From the NCBI GenBank assembly GCA_022425325.1, contig JAKMFW010000032.1:26537-90536 (forward strand): a stretch of DNA of 64,000 nucleotides, given 5' to 3'. This DNA is from Acidimicrobiales bacterium (lineage in GTDB: Bacteria; Actinomycetota; Acidimicrobiia; Acidimicrobiales; Aldehydirespiratoraceae). Shown here piece after piece: positions 40,478-49,789 of this stretch; the stretch's first letter is position 1; every line of letters starts with the position of its first letter. The position numbers and the translations under genes are program-made. Below the pieces are notes generated by a model. That model was not told the DNA's origin and did not search any database. It saw only the letters and a list, made by a program, of their open reading frames with translations.

Positions 40478-42085
40478 GTCGTCGGTGTCGTCGGGCCGCT
40501 GAGGCGGCCGGGGTGCCTCACCGATCGGGTCGACTTCGACCCCATCGACCGACGAGATGATCGGCTCGGCGTTACCCCACCCGTACGCGAAGTCCGCCGT
40601 GCCCGCCGGCGCCTCGGGCTGACTCGGCCGCAGGTCCTCGATCGTGAGTTCGGCGGGGTCCGTCTCGGCGTGGCCGGGAGTCGTCGACGGCGACCCGGCC
40701 GTCGAATCGGCGACCGTGGCGGCTGGAGGGGGTGGTGTTCCTCCGGCCCCCTTGGGACGAAGTGTCCGGATCGACGACCACGGCACCGCTTCATGGGCGG
40801 GCTTTCCGATCAGATACGAGACCAGCGCGAAGATCGCCGCTGCGGCGACCCCGAAGCCACCCACGACGAGATTGAGCGGGATGACAGCGGGAACGAGCGC
40901 ACCGATGACCCATGCGCCCTGGAAGCGGGCTTCGAACCGGGCGAACGAACGGCCGTAGTTGGCGTCGGGCGCTGCTCGCTGCACGAGCGAGTCGAAGGCG
41001 AGTTTCCCGGTGGCGGCTCCGCTGGCGATCACGAACGACAGCACGGCAGCGCCGAAGAGATCGTTGGAGAACGCTGCGAACAACGCACCGACACCGACGA
41101 TCGCCAGCACCGTCTGCAGCATGCGTTCCTCGGCCACCCGCTCTCTCAGGTTCGGGGCGAGACGGGCGCCGATCAACGCGCCGATACCGGCGAGGAGGAG
41201 CACGACACCGAAGTGCCACGCCGGTGCAGCGGGATCGCCGGAGATATCGATGCCGCGGGCGGTGGCGGTGAGACCCCCCGCCGCCGAACCGAGGGTGCTG
41301 ATGTCAAGTCCTTCCTTGCCGCCGCGGAACTCGAAGGCCAGCAGGAAAGTGACGAAGCCGACGACCCCTCGGAGGATCGCCGTCGCATAGGCGGCGAGCA
41401 GAACGTGGGCGTCGCGCAACTCCGCCTTCTCAATCTCCTCGGCCGGCTCTGCGGCCACCACCGTTCGCGGGACCTTCGTTGCGACGACGGTCGTGACGAC
41501 GAAGCCGACCATGGCAACGGCAGCGGCGAACGCAGGCCCACCGATCAGGGAAAGGACACCCGAGACGGTGGCTCCCACCATGCCCGAGACCGCGCTGATC
41601 AAGGCGAGCCGACTGTTGGCACCGACGAGATCGTGCTCGGAGCGCACGAGGGCCGGGACCACGGCACTCTTCGCAACCGAGTACGTCTTCTGCAACACGA
41701 GAATCGTGAACGCAAGCGGGAAGAGCCACAGCGAATCGATGTTGTCGATCATCAAGAACGCCGCAATGGCGCGACCGGCGGCCGTGCCGATGATCATCAG
41801 GCGACGTCCACCCTTGGCCCGATCGATCGCCGGGCCGAGCAGCGGGGCAACGATGGCGAACGGTGCCATGGTCAGCGCCAGATAGAGCGCCACGCGGCCA
41901 CGGGAGTCGTCGGGGCTGATCGAGAAGAAGATCGAACCGGCCAGGGTGACGGCGATCGCGGCATCGGATGCCGCCCCGAGCGCATGGGTGCGAGCGAGTC
42001 GCATGAACGGCGAGACGAAGAACGCCTCGGCGCCTCGCTTGTCCGGTTCGGGGGAGCGCATCGGGCGCCAATCGTCCTGGCTCAC
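40466..42085 (-). CDS. MFS transporter
   Basis: 12-TM-like hydrophobicity, GPAIDRAKGGRRLMIIGTAAGRAI, long Pro/Thr-rich C-terminal tail; GTG start. Confidence 0.8.
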   Translation of the reverse strand: MSQDDWRPMRSPEPDKRGAEAFFVSPFMRLARTHALGAASDAAIAVTLAGSIFFSISPDDSRGRVALYLALTMAPFAIVAPLLGPAIDRAKGGRRLMIIGTAAGRAIAAFLMIDNIDSLWLFPLAFTILVLQKTYSVAKSAVVPALVRSEHDLVGANSRLALISAVSGMVGATVSGVLSLIGGPAFAAAVAMVGFVVTTVVATKVPRTVVAAEPAEEIEKAELRDAHVLLAAYATAILRGVVGFVTFLLAFEFRGGKEGLDISTLGSAAGGLTATARGIDISGDPAAPAWHFGVVLLLAGIGALIGARLAPNLRERVAEERMLQTVLAIVGVGALFAAFSNDLFGAAVLSFVIASGAATGKLAFDSLVQRAAPDANYGRSFARFEARFQGAWVIGALVPAVIPLNLVVGGFGVAAAAIFALVSYLIGKPAHEAVPWSSIRTLRPKGAGGTPPPPAATVADSTAGSPSTTPGHAETDPAELTIEDLRPSQPEAPAGTADFAYGWGNAEPIISSVDGVEVDPIGEAPRPPQRPDDTDDSGR

Positions 42086-42537
42086 GGCGTGATCGTAGAC
42101 GACATGGTGGCCGTCTCGATTTCGTCCACCAGCACGACATCGCGTTGATAGCTGAGAATCGCCCGGGCGGATGCAAGGTCGAACCACCCGACGGCATCGA
42201 CCTCGTGATTGGGAACGAACGCTCCCTCGGCCACGGTCATCGTCCAGTAGACCACCGCCTTCGATCGACCTCGGCCGTCGGTGTAGGTGACGAGCGACAG
42301 CCGATCCCCGGTGACACAGCGAAGACCGGTCTCCTCCTCGACCTCGCGAAGGGCACAGGCTCGCAGGGTCTCCCCTTCGTCGAGCTTTCCCTTGGGCATG
42401 GTCCAGTCCTTGAGGCTCTCACGGCGCACGAGCAGGAGCTCGACGTGTCCGTCGACCGTGCGCCACACTGCGCCACCCGCCGCCCACACTTCGATCTCGG
42501 GATGCCCCGAGAGGAGGGTCTCGGTGGCCTTACCCAT
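42082..42537 (-). CDS. NUDIX hydrolase
   Basis: GKLDEGETLRACALREVEEETGLRC Nudix box. Confidence 0.92.
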   Translation of the reverse strand: MGKATETLLSGHPEIEVWAAGGAVWRTVDGHVELLLVRRESLKDWTMPKGKLDEGETLRACALREVEEETGLRCVTGDRLSLVTYTDGRGRSKAVVYWTMTVAEGAFVPNHEVDAVGWFDLASARAILSYQRDVVLVDEIETATMSSTITP

Positions 42538-44629
42538 TCGCACGACCTCGGGCAAGCTGCTGCAGTCGTGCATGGGTGTCGATCGCGTCGGGGCCGCGCC
42601 GCTTGGTCCACACGCCATCACCCGCGAGGGTCCAGGCGAGTCGGTCGTCGTCGAGCACGACATCGAGGATCTCACGCACGCGTTGCTGGGTGCGGGGGTC
42701 GTCGAGACGGACGAGTGCCTCGACCCGCCGGTTGAGGTTGCGGCTCATCAGGTCGGCGGACCCGATGTAGGTCGCCGGCTCGCCCGGGCCGTTGCCGTTC
42801 GCGAAGTGGTAGATGCGTGAATGTTCGAGGTAGCGGCCGATGATCGACCGCACCCGGATCCGGTCGCTGAGTCCGGGGATCCCCGGCTTGAGGCTGCACT
42901 GACCTCGGATGATCAGGTCGATGTCGACACCCGCCTGTGATGCCTCGTAGAGCTTCTCGGTCATGCGGACATCGACCAGGCTGTTCATCTTGAGGATCAT
43001 CCGACCTCGCCCGGAGGCGATTTCGTTGTCGATGAGTGCCTCGAGACTGGGCCGCAGCTGATCCGGCGCGATCAGCAGCTTGTTGTAGCGAATCTCGCGT
43101 CCGTACCCGGTGAGATGGTTGAACAGGTCGGCGACATCGGCGCCGATCTCCGGGGCGGCGGTGAGGATGCCGATGTCTTCGTAGATCCGGGCGGTGCGAT
43201 GGTTGTAGTTGCCCGTGCCGATGTGGCAGTAGCGGCGGATGCCATCGGGTTCCTCGCGAACAGCCATTGCGATCTTGGTGTGAATCTTCAGGCCGAGCAG
43301 GCCATAGGCGACATGGACCCCCGCCTGTTCGAGGCGACGGGCCCAGCCGATGTTCGCTGCCTCGTCGAACCGGGCCTTGAGCTCAACGAGCACGGCGACC
43401 TGCTTGCCCTGTTCGGCCGCCTTGATGCAGGCATCGACGATCGGGCTGCTGCTGGCGGTGCGGTAGAGCGTGATCTTGATGGCCAGCACGTCGGGGTCGT
43501 TCGCGGCCTGGTGGATGAACTCGACGATCGAACGGCTGAACGACTCGTACGGGTGCTGGACGAGGACATCTCCAGCGCGGATCTCGGCGAAAATGTCGAC
43601 CGGTTCGTCGTCGGGCTGCAGTCGTGGGTCGACAACGCCCTTCCACTCGGGCCAACGCAGAGCCGGGCGTTCGATGTCGGCGATCTCGCTGAACGAGGTC
43701 GGATCGAGCGGCGTTCGAGCGACATAGACCGCCGACGGGTCGAGATCGAATTCGCCGATCAGGAGGTCGAGCACCTCGTCGGTCATCGATGCACCCACCT
43801 CGAGGCGGGTGGCACGGCCGAACCGGCGCCGCCGCAGCTCGTACTCGACCGCCGAGAGGAGGTCGTCGGCCTCGTCGAGCGCATCGGAAAGGTCGGCATT
43901 GCGGGTGACGCGGAAGGCGTGGTGCTCCTGCACCTCCATGCCGGGAAACAGCTGGTCGAGGTGGGCGGCGATGACCTCGTCGAGCGGCACGAAACGATCG
44001 GTGTCGTCGATCCGGAGCCATCTGGGCAACGTGTTCGGGACCTTCACCCGGGCGAAGAGTTCGCAGTCGTCCCGTGGATCGCGGACGACGACCGCCAGGT
44101 TGAGTGACAGATCCGACACATAGGGGAACGGGTGACCAGGGTCGACAGCGAGCGGCGTGAGCACCGGGAAGATCCGGTCGCGGAACCGCTCCGACAGCCC
44201 AGCGTGGTCGTTGTCGTCGAGATCGTGCCACGACGACAACTCAATTCCCTGCTCCCGAAGGGCCGGGATGATCTCGTGGACGAGAACTCGTTCCTGCTCA
44301 GCCACCAGGTCGGTGACGATGTCGCGCACGAGCGCAAGTTGCTCGGCCGGCAGTCGCCCATCGGACGCCGGAGTGGAGATGCCTGCTGCCTGCTGATCGC
44401 GAAGACCAGAGACGCGCACCTGAAAGAACTCGTCCAGGTTGCTGGAGAAGATGGCGAGGAACCGAATCTTCTCGAGCAGCGGCACCTCGGTGTCGCTCGA
44501 GAGTTGGAGGACCCGGGCGTTGAAGGCGAGCCAGCTCAGTTCCCGGTTGAAGACGTTGGTGTCGTTGTGATCCCAGCCCCCGACCTGGGCCACCACATCG
44601 GCGCCGAGGACGGATGGCGTGCGGGTCAC
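42530..44629 (-). CDS. ppk: Polyphosphate kinase 1
   Basis: NRELSWLAFNARVLQ..., LFARVKVPNTLPRW, IKITLYRTASSSPIVDACIKAAEQGKQVAVLVELKARFDEAANI, HIGTGNYN. Confidence 0.95.
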   Translation of the reverse strand: MTRTPSVLGADVVAQVGGWDHNDTNVFNRELSWLAFNARVLQLSSDTEVPLLEKIRFLAIFSSNLDEFFQVRVSGLRDQQAAGISTPASDGRLPAEQLALVRDIVTDLVAEQERVLVHEIIPALREQGIELSSWHDLDDNDHAGLSERFRDRIFPVLTPLAVDPGHPFPYVSDLSLNLAVVVRDPRDDCELFARVKVPNTLPRWLRIDDTDRFVPLDEVIAAHLDQLFPGMEVQEHHAFRVTRNADLSDALDEADDLLSAVEYELRRRRFGRATRLEVGASMTDEVLDLLIGEFDLDPSAVYVARTPLDPTSFSEIADIERPALRWPEWKGVVDPRLQPDDEPVDIFAEIRAGDVLVQHPYESFSRSIVEFIHQAANDPDVLAIKITLYRTASSSPIVDACIKAAEQGKQVAVLVELKARFDEAANIGWARRLEQAGVHVAYGLLGLKIHTKIAMAVREEPDGIRRYCHIGTGNYNHRTARIYEDIGILTAAPEIGADVADLFNHLTGYGREIRYNKLLIAPDQLRPSLEALIDNEIASGRGRMILKMNSLVDVRMTEKLYEASQAGVDIDLIIRGQCSLKPGIPGLSDRIRVRSIIGRYLEHSRIYHFANGNGPGEPATYIGSADLMSRNLNRRVEALVRLDDPRTQQRVREILDVVLDDDRLAWTLAGDGVWTKRRGPDAIDTHARLQQLARGRANG

Positions 44630-45564
44630 GCCAGGTCCTCGACCAACAGCGCTGCGCCGATCGCGCCGCCAGCATCGCCGAGGCGAGCGCGAACAACAGG
44701 AGCGGTGATGCCGGCGAACGCTCGCTCGGCAACCTCGGCCTCGACCCGGAGCCGGAACGGCTCACCGAGTCGCTCGGCGAAACCTCCACCGAGCACGACG
44801 AGTTCGATATCGAGGATGGTGATGACGGACGCGATGGCCGTGGCCAGCGCCGACGCGGCTTGGTCGACGAGGCGACGAGCGAGCGGGTCGTTCATCTCGA
44901 TCGCGGTGGCCCAGGCTTTCGACTTGAGACGGCCGTCGGTTCGCAGCGCGAGCAGTGCCTCGTTGTCGGGGGCACCGGCGGCTTCGACACGGCGCTCGAG
45001 CGCTTTGCGGCCTGCGTAATCCTCGAGTTCACCGCGGCCGAGTCCTTCGACCTGTTGGGCGAGGTCACGGAACGCGACGAAGATGTGGCCGATCTCACCG
45101 GCGAGCCCGCGAGGACCCTCGCGAAGTTGGCCGTCGAGGATGAGCCCCGCCCCGACCCCGGTGCCGGCGAACACACCGAGAAGATCGTCGACCCCTTCCC
45201 CGGCCCCGAGACGGTGCTCTGCGAGCGTGCCCACATTGACGTCGTTGCCGACCACGACGGGTCGCCCGCCGAGGCGCTCGCTCATCAGATCAGCAACCGG
45301 GACGTCGTGGTCCCAGCCGGGAAGGTTCGGGGCGGCCGGCAGCACGCCGGTGCCCGGAACTACCGGCCCGGGGGCACCGATGCCGATCGCGGTCGCCGTG
45401 GCGTCAGGGTCGACGGATGCGGCGACCTTCGCCATGGTGGCCAGGACGTCGTCGGGCGAACCGACGCGAGGCGTTGGCCGCTTCGCCTTCTCCACGACCA
45501 CGCCATCCTCCACGAGGACCGCCAGCGTCTTGGTTCCCCCGAGATCGATGCCGATCGTGCGCAA
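44626..45564 (-). CDS. ROK family sugar kinase
   Basis: RTIGIDLGGTKTLAVLVEDG...GVFAGTGVGAGLILDGQL...AGEIGHIF. Probable TTG start; upstream in-frame starts exist. Confidence 0.88.
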   Translation of the reverse strand: MRTIGIDLGGTKTLAVLVEDGVVVEKAKRPTPRVGSPDDVLATMAKVAASVDPDATATAIGIGAPGPVVPGTGVLPAAPNLPGWDHDVPVADLMSERLGGRPVVVGNDVNVGTLAEHRLGAGEGVDDLLGVFAGTGVGAGLILDGQLREGPRGLAGEIGHIFVAFRDLAQQVEGLGRGELEDYAGRKALERRVEAAGAPDNEALLALRTDGRLKSKAWATAIEMNDPLARRLVDQAASALATAIASVITILDIELVVLGGGFAERLGEPFRLRVEAEVAERAFAGITAPVVRARLGDAGGAIGAALLVEDLA

Positions 45565-45581
45565 CGGCCCCTCGCTTGAGG

Positions 45582-45860
45582 TCAGGACTCGGGTTCTTCC
45601 TCGGGATACCCGAGGTCCCACTCCACCACGATGTTCTCGCGCTCTCCGTCGCGGTTCACACGCTCACGGTTGCGACGGAACTGCGGATCATGCGGCGGCA
45701 ACAAGAGCAGACGGGCGTTGACCCGGTCACGGAACGAGTCCATGACGTCGCGTTCGCCGAACACCGGCCGGATTTCCCAGTGGGGCGCAGCCGGCCCGAG
45801 GTACACGATGGTGGCCTGGCCGATCGGCGGCTCGTCGTTCTCGACGGTGATGTCGCTCAT
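45582..45860 (-). CDS. Hypothetical protein (92 aa)
   Basis: MSDITVENDEPPIGQATIVYLGPAAPHWEIRPVFGERDVMDSFRDRV; no family recognised. Confidence 0.55.
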   Translation of the reverse strand: MSDITVENDEPPIGQATIVYLGPAAPHWEIRPVFGERDVMDSFRDRVNARLLLLPPHDPQFRRNRERVNRDGERENIVVEWDLGYPEEEPES

Positions 45861-46032
45861 GGTCCGAGAGTGTAGTGGCTCTTTTCCGCGTCGATACAGG
45901 GCGAATCCGGCCGCAGATCAGCGCACGATCTCGAATGCCAGGGCCTTTACGGGAACTTTCCCCGTGTTGTGGGCGTACTACTCCCACGCAGCACGCGGGC
46001 GGTTGGACGGCGGTCCGACCAAGGAGATCCGA

Positions 46033-46269
46033 ATGGACACCAACTGGATGGCACGAGGGAATTGCGCCACCCGACCCCCTGACACCTTCTTCCCCTCGGA
46101 TGGCGTTGGCGTGGAGATCGCCAAGCGCATCTGTGAAGGCTGTCCTGTGCAGGAGCCCTGCCTCGAGTACGCCCTGCACCACCGCATCGACCACGGCGTG
46201 TGGGGCGGCTGCAGCGAGCGTCAGCGTCGCCGCATCCTCCGCGCTCGGAGGCTGGCCACCGCCGCCTAG
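46033..46269 (+). CDS. WhiB family regulator (copy 1)
   Basis: SD AAGGAG; MDTNWMARGNCATRPPDTFFPSDGVGVEIAKRICEGCPVQEPCLEYALHHRIDHGVWGGCSERQRRRI. Confidence 0.93.
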   Translation: MDTNWMARGNCATRPPDTFFPSDGVGVEIAKRICEGCPVQEPCLEYALHHRIDHGVWGGCSERQRRRILRARRLATAA

Positions 46270-46279
46270 TCCTCCGCTG

Positions 46280-46316
46280 CCGGTCGAGGTGCGGCGAACC
46301 CGCCGCGCCAGACCGG
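46280..46316. terminator. Candidate bidirectional hairpin between convergent whiB and tatA
   Basis: CCGGTC...GCGGCG-AACC-CGCCGC...GACCGG nested inverted repeats in the intergenic gap; no clear T-tract. Confidence 0.4.
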
Positions 46317-46475
46317 TCAGGCGTTGTTGTCGTCGTCCGATTCCTCGGACAGGCCTTCCTTGAATTCCTTCTGCGCCTGACCCAGCGAGCGGGCCAGCTT
46401 TGGCAGCCGCGCGCCGCCGAAGACGAGCAGCACGATGACGAGGATGACCAGCAGTTCAGGGGTGCCGAGGTTCAT
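46317..46475 (-). CDS. tatA: Twin-arginine translocase TatA/E-like
   Basis: MNLGTPELLVILVIVLLVFGGARLPKLARSLGQAQKEFKEGLSEE. Confidence 0.93.
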   Translation of the reverse strand: MNLGTPELLVILVIVLLVFGGARLPKLARSLGQAQKEFKEGLSEESDDDNNA

Positions 46476-46545
46476 AGGCGCGAGCGTAACCCGACAACGA
46501 TGAGGAAAGGATGAGGGCGTGCCGCCCGACTGGGTCGGGCCAGGC

Positions 46546-46836
46546 TCAGGCGGTGACGTTGCCTGCCTGGGCGGCGGCCGCTCGGGCCAGCGCCCGCTGA
46601 CGGCGGATGCGGCGGCGCTCACGCTCGCTCATGCCACCCCAGATGCCGAACTTTTCGCCGTTCTGCAGGGCGTACTCGAGGCAGTCCTCTCGCACGACAC
46701 AGCCCTGGCAGACCTCCTTGGCCTCCCGGGTGGACGCCCCACGCTCGGGAAAGAAGAGGTCGGGGTCGACGCCCAGACAGTTGGCGAAATCCTGCCAGGA
46801 CTTCTCTTCGGTTTCGGTTTCGTCGTAGAGCGCCAT
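46546..46836 (-). CDS. WhiB family regulator (copy 2)
   Basis: SD GGAGG 5 nt before ATG; WQDFANCLGVDPDLFFPERGASTREAKEVCQGCVVREDCLEYALQNGEKFGIWGGMSERERRRIRRQ. Confidence 0.93.
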   Translation of the reverse strand: MALYDETETEEKSWQDFANCLGVDPDLFFPERGASTREAKEVCQGCVVREDCLEYALQNGEKFGIWGGMSERERRRIRRQRALARAAAAQAGNVTA

Positions 46837-46900
46837 GAGAACCTCCGTCATGACAACGATTTGGTCCGACCTGGACCCCCCGCCAGCTGCCACCGCTGTA

Positions 46901-46930
46901 ATTACACCACTGTAACTCTATGTTTGTAAA
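46901..46930 (-). promoter_or_regulatory. Candidate sigma70-like promoter of whiB copy 2
   Basis: Minus strand TTTACA-N18-TGTAAT; about 65 nt between the -10 and the start codon. Confidence 0.5.
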
Positions 46931-47029
46931 GCCCGAACTCGGCCCGAGTCGACCGGAATTCCGCAGAAAACCGGGTTTCACCCACCGCTCGAAGCAATCA
47001 TCGCGCGCCGTATTACTCGGAGCTCAGGG

Positions 47030-49075
47030 TCAGCGGCCCCGCACAAGGCTTCGCTTGTGGTCGACAAAGTCCATCAGGACATAGTCCCCGAGGTTCTCAT
47101 TCGTCGTGAAAAACGCTCTCCCGCCGTTCATCCTGGAGATCTGCTCTACGAAATTCTGGAGATAATGGGTGACATCGAGAACGAACGTGTTGATCCGAAT
47201 GTCCTCCCGAGTGCACTTCGCAACCTCGGCGAGGGTGAGATCGACCGTCTCCTGCGACGGCGGGTAATTGAAGTACGGCTGACCTGACGGTGTGATGTGA
47301 GCCGTCGGTTCGCCGTCGGTGATCATGATGATCTGCTTCGTGCCCGCCTGTTTGGCCAGCATCTTGCGGGCGATCTGGAACGAGTGCTGCATATTGGTGC
47401 CGTACACGTAATCCCAGCTGAGCTCGGGCAGCGTGGCGGCGTTGAACTCCCGAGCGACCTCGCTGAACGACACCATCCCGAGGAAATCACGCGGGTACTG
47501 GCTCGAGATCAGCGAATGCAGCGCCATGGTGACCTTCTTGGCCGGCAGGAAGTTGTCGCGCATCGCCATCGACATCGAGACGTCGAGCATCAGCACCGTC
47601 GACGAGCGCACGAGCTGTTCCGTGCGCTCAATCTCGAAATCGTCGGGGTGCAGCCGAACCGGAGTGCCGCCACCCGTGCGGGCGACGGCGTTACGGAGCG
47701 TCTTCTCGATGTGGAGGTTGAAGCGGTCGCCGTACTCGTAGGGCTTGGTGTCGAAATCGCGCTCGTGGCCGGCGCCGGTCTTCTCGAGCGCGTGTTTGCC
47801 GAGCGTGTCGGCCGACATGCGCTTGAAGAGCTCCTGCAGGGCACCGTTCCCGATTTTGCGGATCGCACGCGGCGTGAGCTCGTACGTTCCTTCCTTGTTC
47901 TCGATGAGACCCTGCTCCTCAAGCAGCTTCGCCAGCTCAGCCATGCGCTCGAGCGACTCCGCCGACTCGTCGCCGAGCAGATCGCGAGCCCGATCGATGT
48001 CGACCTCGGCGAGTGCACCGGGGTTGGTGGCGCCTCGCAGGAGGTTGTCGAGCTGATCGATATCGCCGAGTTCGCCCATCATGTCCATCGCCTCGGGCAT
48101 GTCGAGCGGGTCGAAGCCGTCGAAGTCGTACGACTGACCCCAGCCCATCTGCGGGAACTGGTCACGAAGATTGTCCGCCAGCTGTTGCATCTGGAACTGG
48201 AGGTCCATGTCCTCCATGAGTTGGTTGCTGAGGTCCTGGAGCTGCTGTCGCTGCTCGGGCGTCATGGAGTTGAGCATCTGCTGGGCCTGTGCCATCCGCT
48301 GGGCCATGACCTCGAGCAGCTCGTCGAGGGTCTGCGGATTCTCCGGGAAGAAATCCCCGTAGCGCTCCATGAATCCGTCGAAGTCGGGCTCCTCACCGTT
48401 GGCCCGTTGCTCGAGCATCCGGTTGAGCTCCGCCATCATGTCCTTCAGGCGCTGCATGTCCTCGGGTGACATGTCGTTGATGCCTTCGGCGATCTGATCG
48501 AGCTGCTGTTGCATCAGCTGCTCACGAAGCTGGTCCATCAGCTGCTCGAACTGCTCGCGAGCCTCCTGGCTCTCGAAGTCGTAGTTCTGCAGGCCCTTCA
48601 CCTGGCCGGCGAGGTCGGGCGGGAGCATGTCGAGCTCCATGTTCTTCATCGCCGCCGTGTCGGATTTGAGCTGCTGCTGACGCTCATCGACGCCATCGCC
48701 CTCGGCCTCGCTCGGCTGACCCAGCTGATCGAGCGCCACCCGTTCCGCCTCGACGACCTCGCGCAGCGAATCGGCGATGTCGTCGTAGACGCCGCCGAGA
48801 TTGTGGTTCTCGAGGATCTCGCGACGGCGTTCCCGGAGGCGCTGCATCATGTCGCGGATGCCCTCCATGTCGCGACCGTCGCGATCGGTCAGGCCGTTCT
48901 GCATCATCTGCCGCAGCGCCGAGTTGACGTCGCCGTGATAGAGCAACTCGTCCGCCATCTCACCAAAGAGGTGGTCGGCGTCGAGATCGAACCCGGTCTG
49001 GCTGCCATCCCAGCGCGAGTAGGTGAAGTGCGCAGGCTCCCGCCGACGGCGGTGACGACGACGAGAGAAGACCAT
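47030..49075 (-). CDS. VWA-domain protein (MIDAS intact)
   Basis: C-terminal VWA: VLMLDVSMSMAMRDN...IIMITDGEPTAH; long Gln/Met-rich helical N-terminal region. Confidence 0.85.
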   Translation of the reverse strand: MVFSRRRHRRRREPAHFTYSRWDGSQTGFDLDADHLFGEMADELLYHGDVNSALRQMMQNGLTDRDGRDMEGIRDMMQRLRERRREILENHNLGGVYDDIADSLREVVEAERVALDQLGQPSEAEGDGVDERQQQLKSDTAAMKNMELDMLPPDLAGQVKGLQNYDFESQEAREQFEQLMDQLREQLMQQQLDQIAEGINDMSPEDMQRLKDMMAELNRMLEQRANGEEPDFDGFMERYGDFFPENPQTLDELLEVMAQRMAQAQQMLNSMTPEQRQQLQDLSNQLMEDMDLQFQMQQLADNLRDQFPQMGWGQSYDFDGFDPLDMPEAMDMMGELGDIDQLDNLLRGATNPGALAEVDIDRARDLLGDESAESLERMAELAKLLEEQGLIENKEGTYELTPRAIRKIGNGALQELFKRMSADTLGKHALEKTGAGHERDFDTKPYEYGDRFNLHIEKTLRNAVARTGGGTPVRLHPDDFEIERTEQLVRSSTVLMLDVSMSMAMRDNFLPAKKVTMALHSLISSQYPRDFLGMVSFSEVAREFNAATLPELSWDYVYGTNMQHSFQIARKMLAKQAGTKQIIMITDGEPTAHITPSGQPYFNYPPSQETVDLTLAEVAKCTREDIRINTFVLDVTHYLQNFVEQISRMNGGRAFFTTNENLGDYVLMDFVDHKRSLVRGR

Positions 49076-49167
49076 GAGCGGAATGTAGTGCGGAGCCCAG
49101 ACCTCGTACAGGTGGGCGCTCCCCCGCATTCCATCTCACGGTGCGTCGCTGTTAACGTTCGCTAACC

Positions 49168-49773
49168 ATGCGTGCGACCGATGCCACCGCCACCGATGCG
49201 CCGACGCGCCGTCCGGCCAATCGGCGCGCGCTGATCCTGGAAGCCGCAGTCGAGCTTTTCCGCCATCACGGCTACCCGGCCACGAGCGTCGACGACATCG
49301 GCAAGGCCGTTGACGTCTCCGGCCCGGCCATCTATCGCCACTTCTCCTCCAAGGAGGATCTCCTCGTCGAGGCGATCACCCTCGCCGCCGACGAGGTTCA
49401 CGCAGTCAACCGCTCCGCCCGGGCCGACACCGACGATCCCCGCGCACTGCTCACGGGCTACATCCGCGCCTACACCGACGTCGCGCTCGAGCGTTCGGCC
49501 CTCATCGCCGTGTGGACCTCCGAGCGTCGCCACCTCAGCCGCGAGCGCCGCTCCCCCATGGGACGCCGCCTTCGAAGCTGGACGCACGAGTGGACCGACG
49601 CCCTGCAGGCCGCTCGTCCCGAACTCGACGACGACGACGCCTTCCTGCTCGTCACCGCAGCCATCGGGTTGATCACGAGCGTGGCCACCGGCCCCGACCG
49701 GCGCGATGATCCCCACCTGGCCGAGAACATCATCACGATGGCACTCGCCACCCTCGACGCTCCCGTCCGCTAG
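49168..49773 (+). CDS. TetR family regulator
   Basis: RALILEAAVELFRHHGYPATSVDDIGKAVDVSGPAIYRHFSSKEDLLVEA. Confidence 0.9.
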   Translation: MRATDATATDAPTRRPANRRALILEAAVELFRHHGYPATSVDDIGKAVDVSGPAIYRHFSSKEDLLVEAITLAADEVHAVNRSARADTDDPRALLTGYIRAYTDVALERSALIAVWTSERRHLSRERRSPMGRRLRSWTHEWTDALQAARPELDDDDAFLLVTAAIGLITSVATGPDRRDDPHLAENIITMALATLDAPVR

Positions 49774-49789
49774 TCCCCGGAGGCTGCCC

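Noticed and set aside
45941-45985. ACGGGAACTTTCCCCGT upstream of whiB copy 1 as a SigR-type promoter
   Set aside because: GGGAA-like -35 present but no convincing spaced GTT -10; symmetry only about 5 bp, so not supported.
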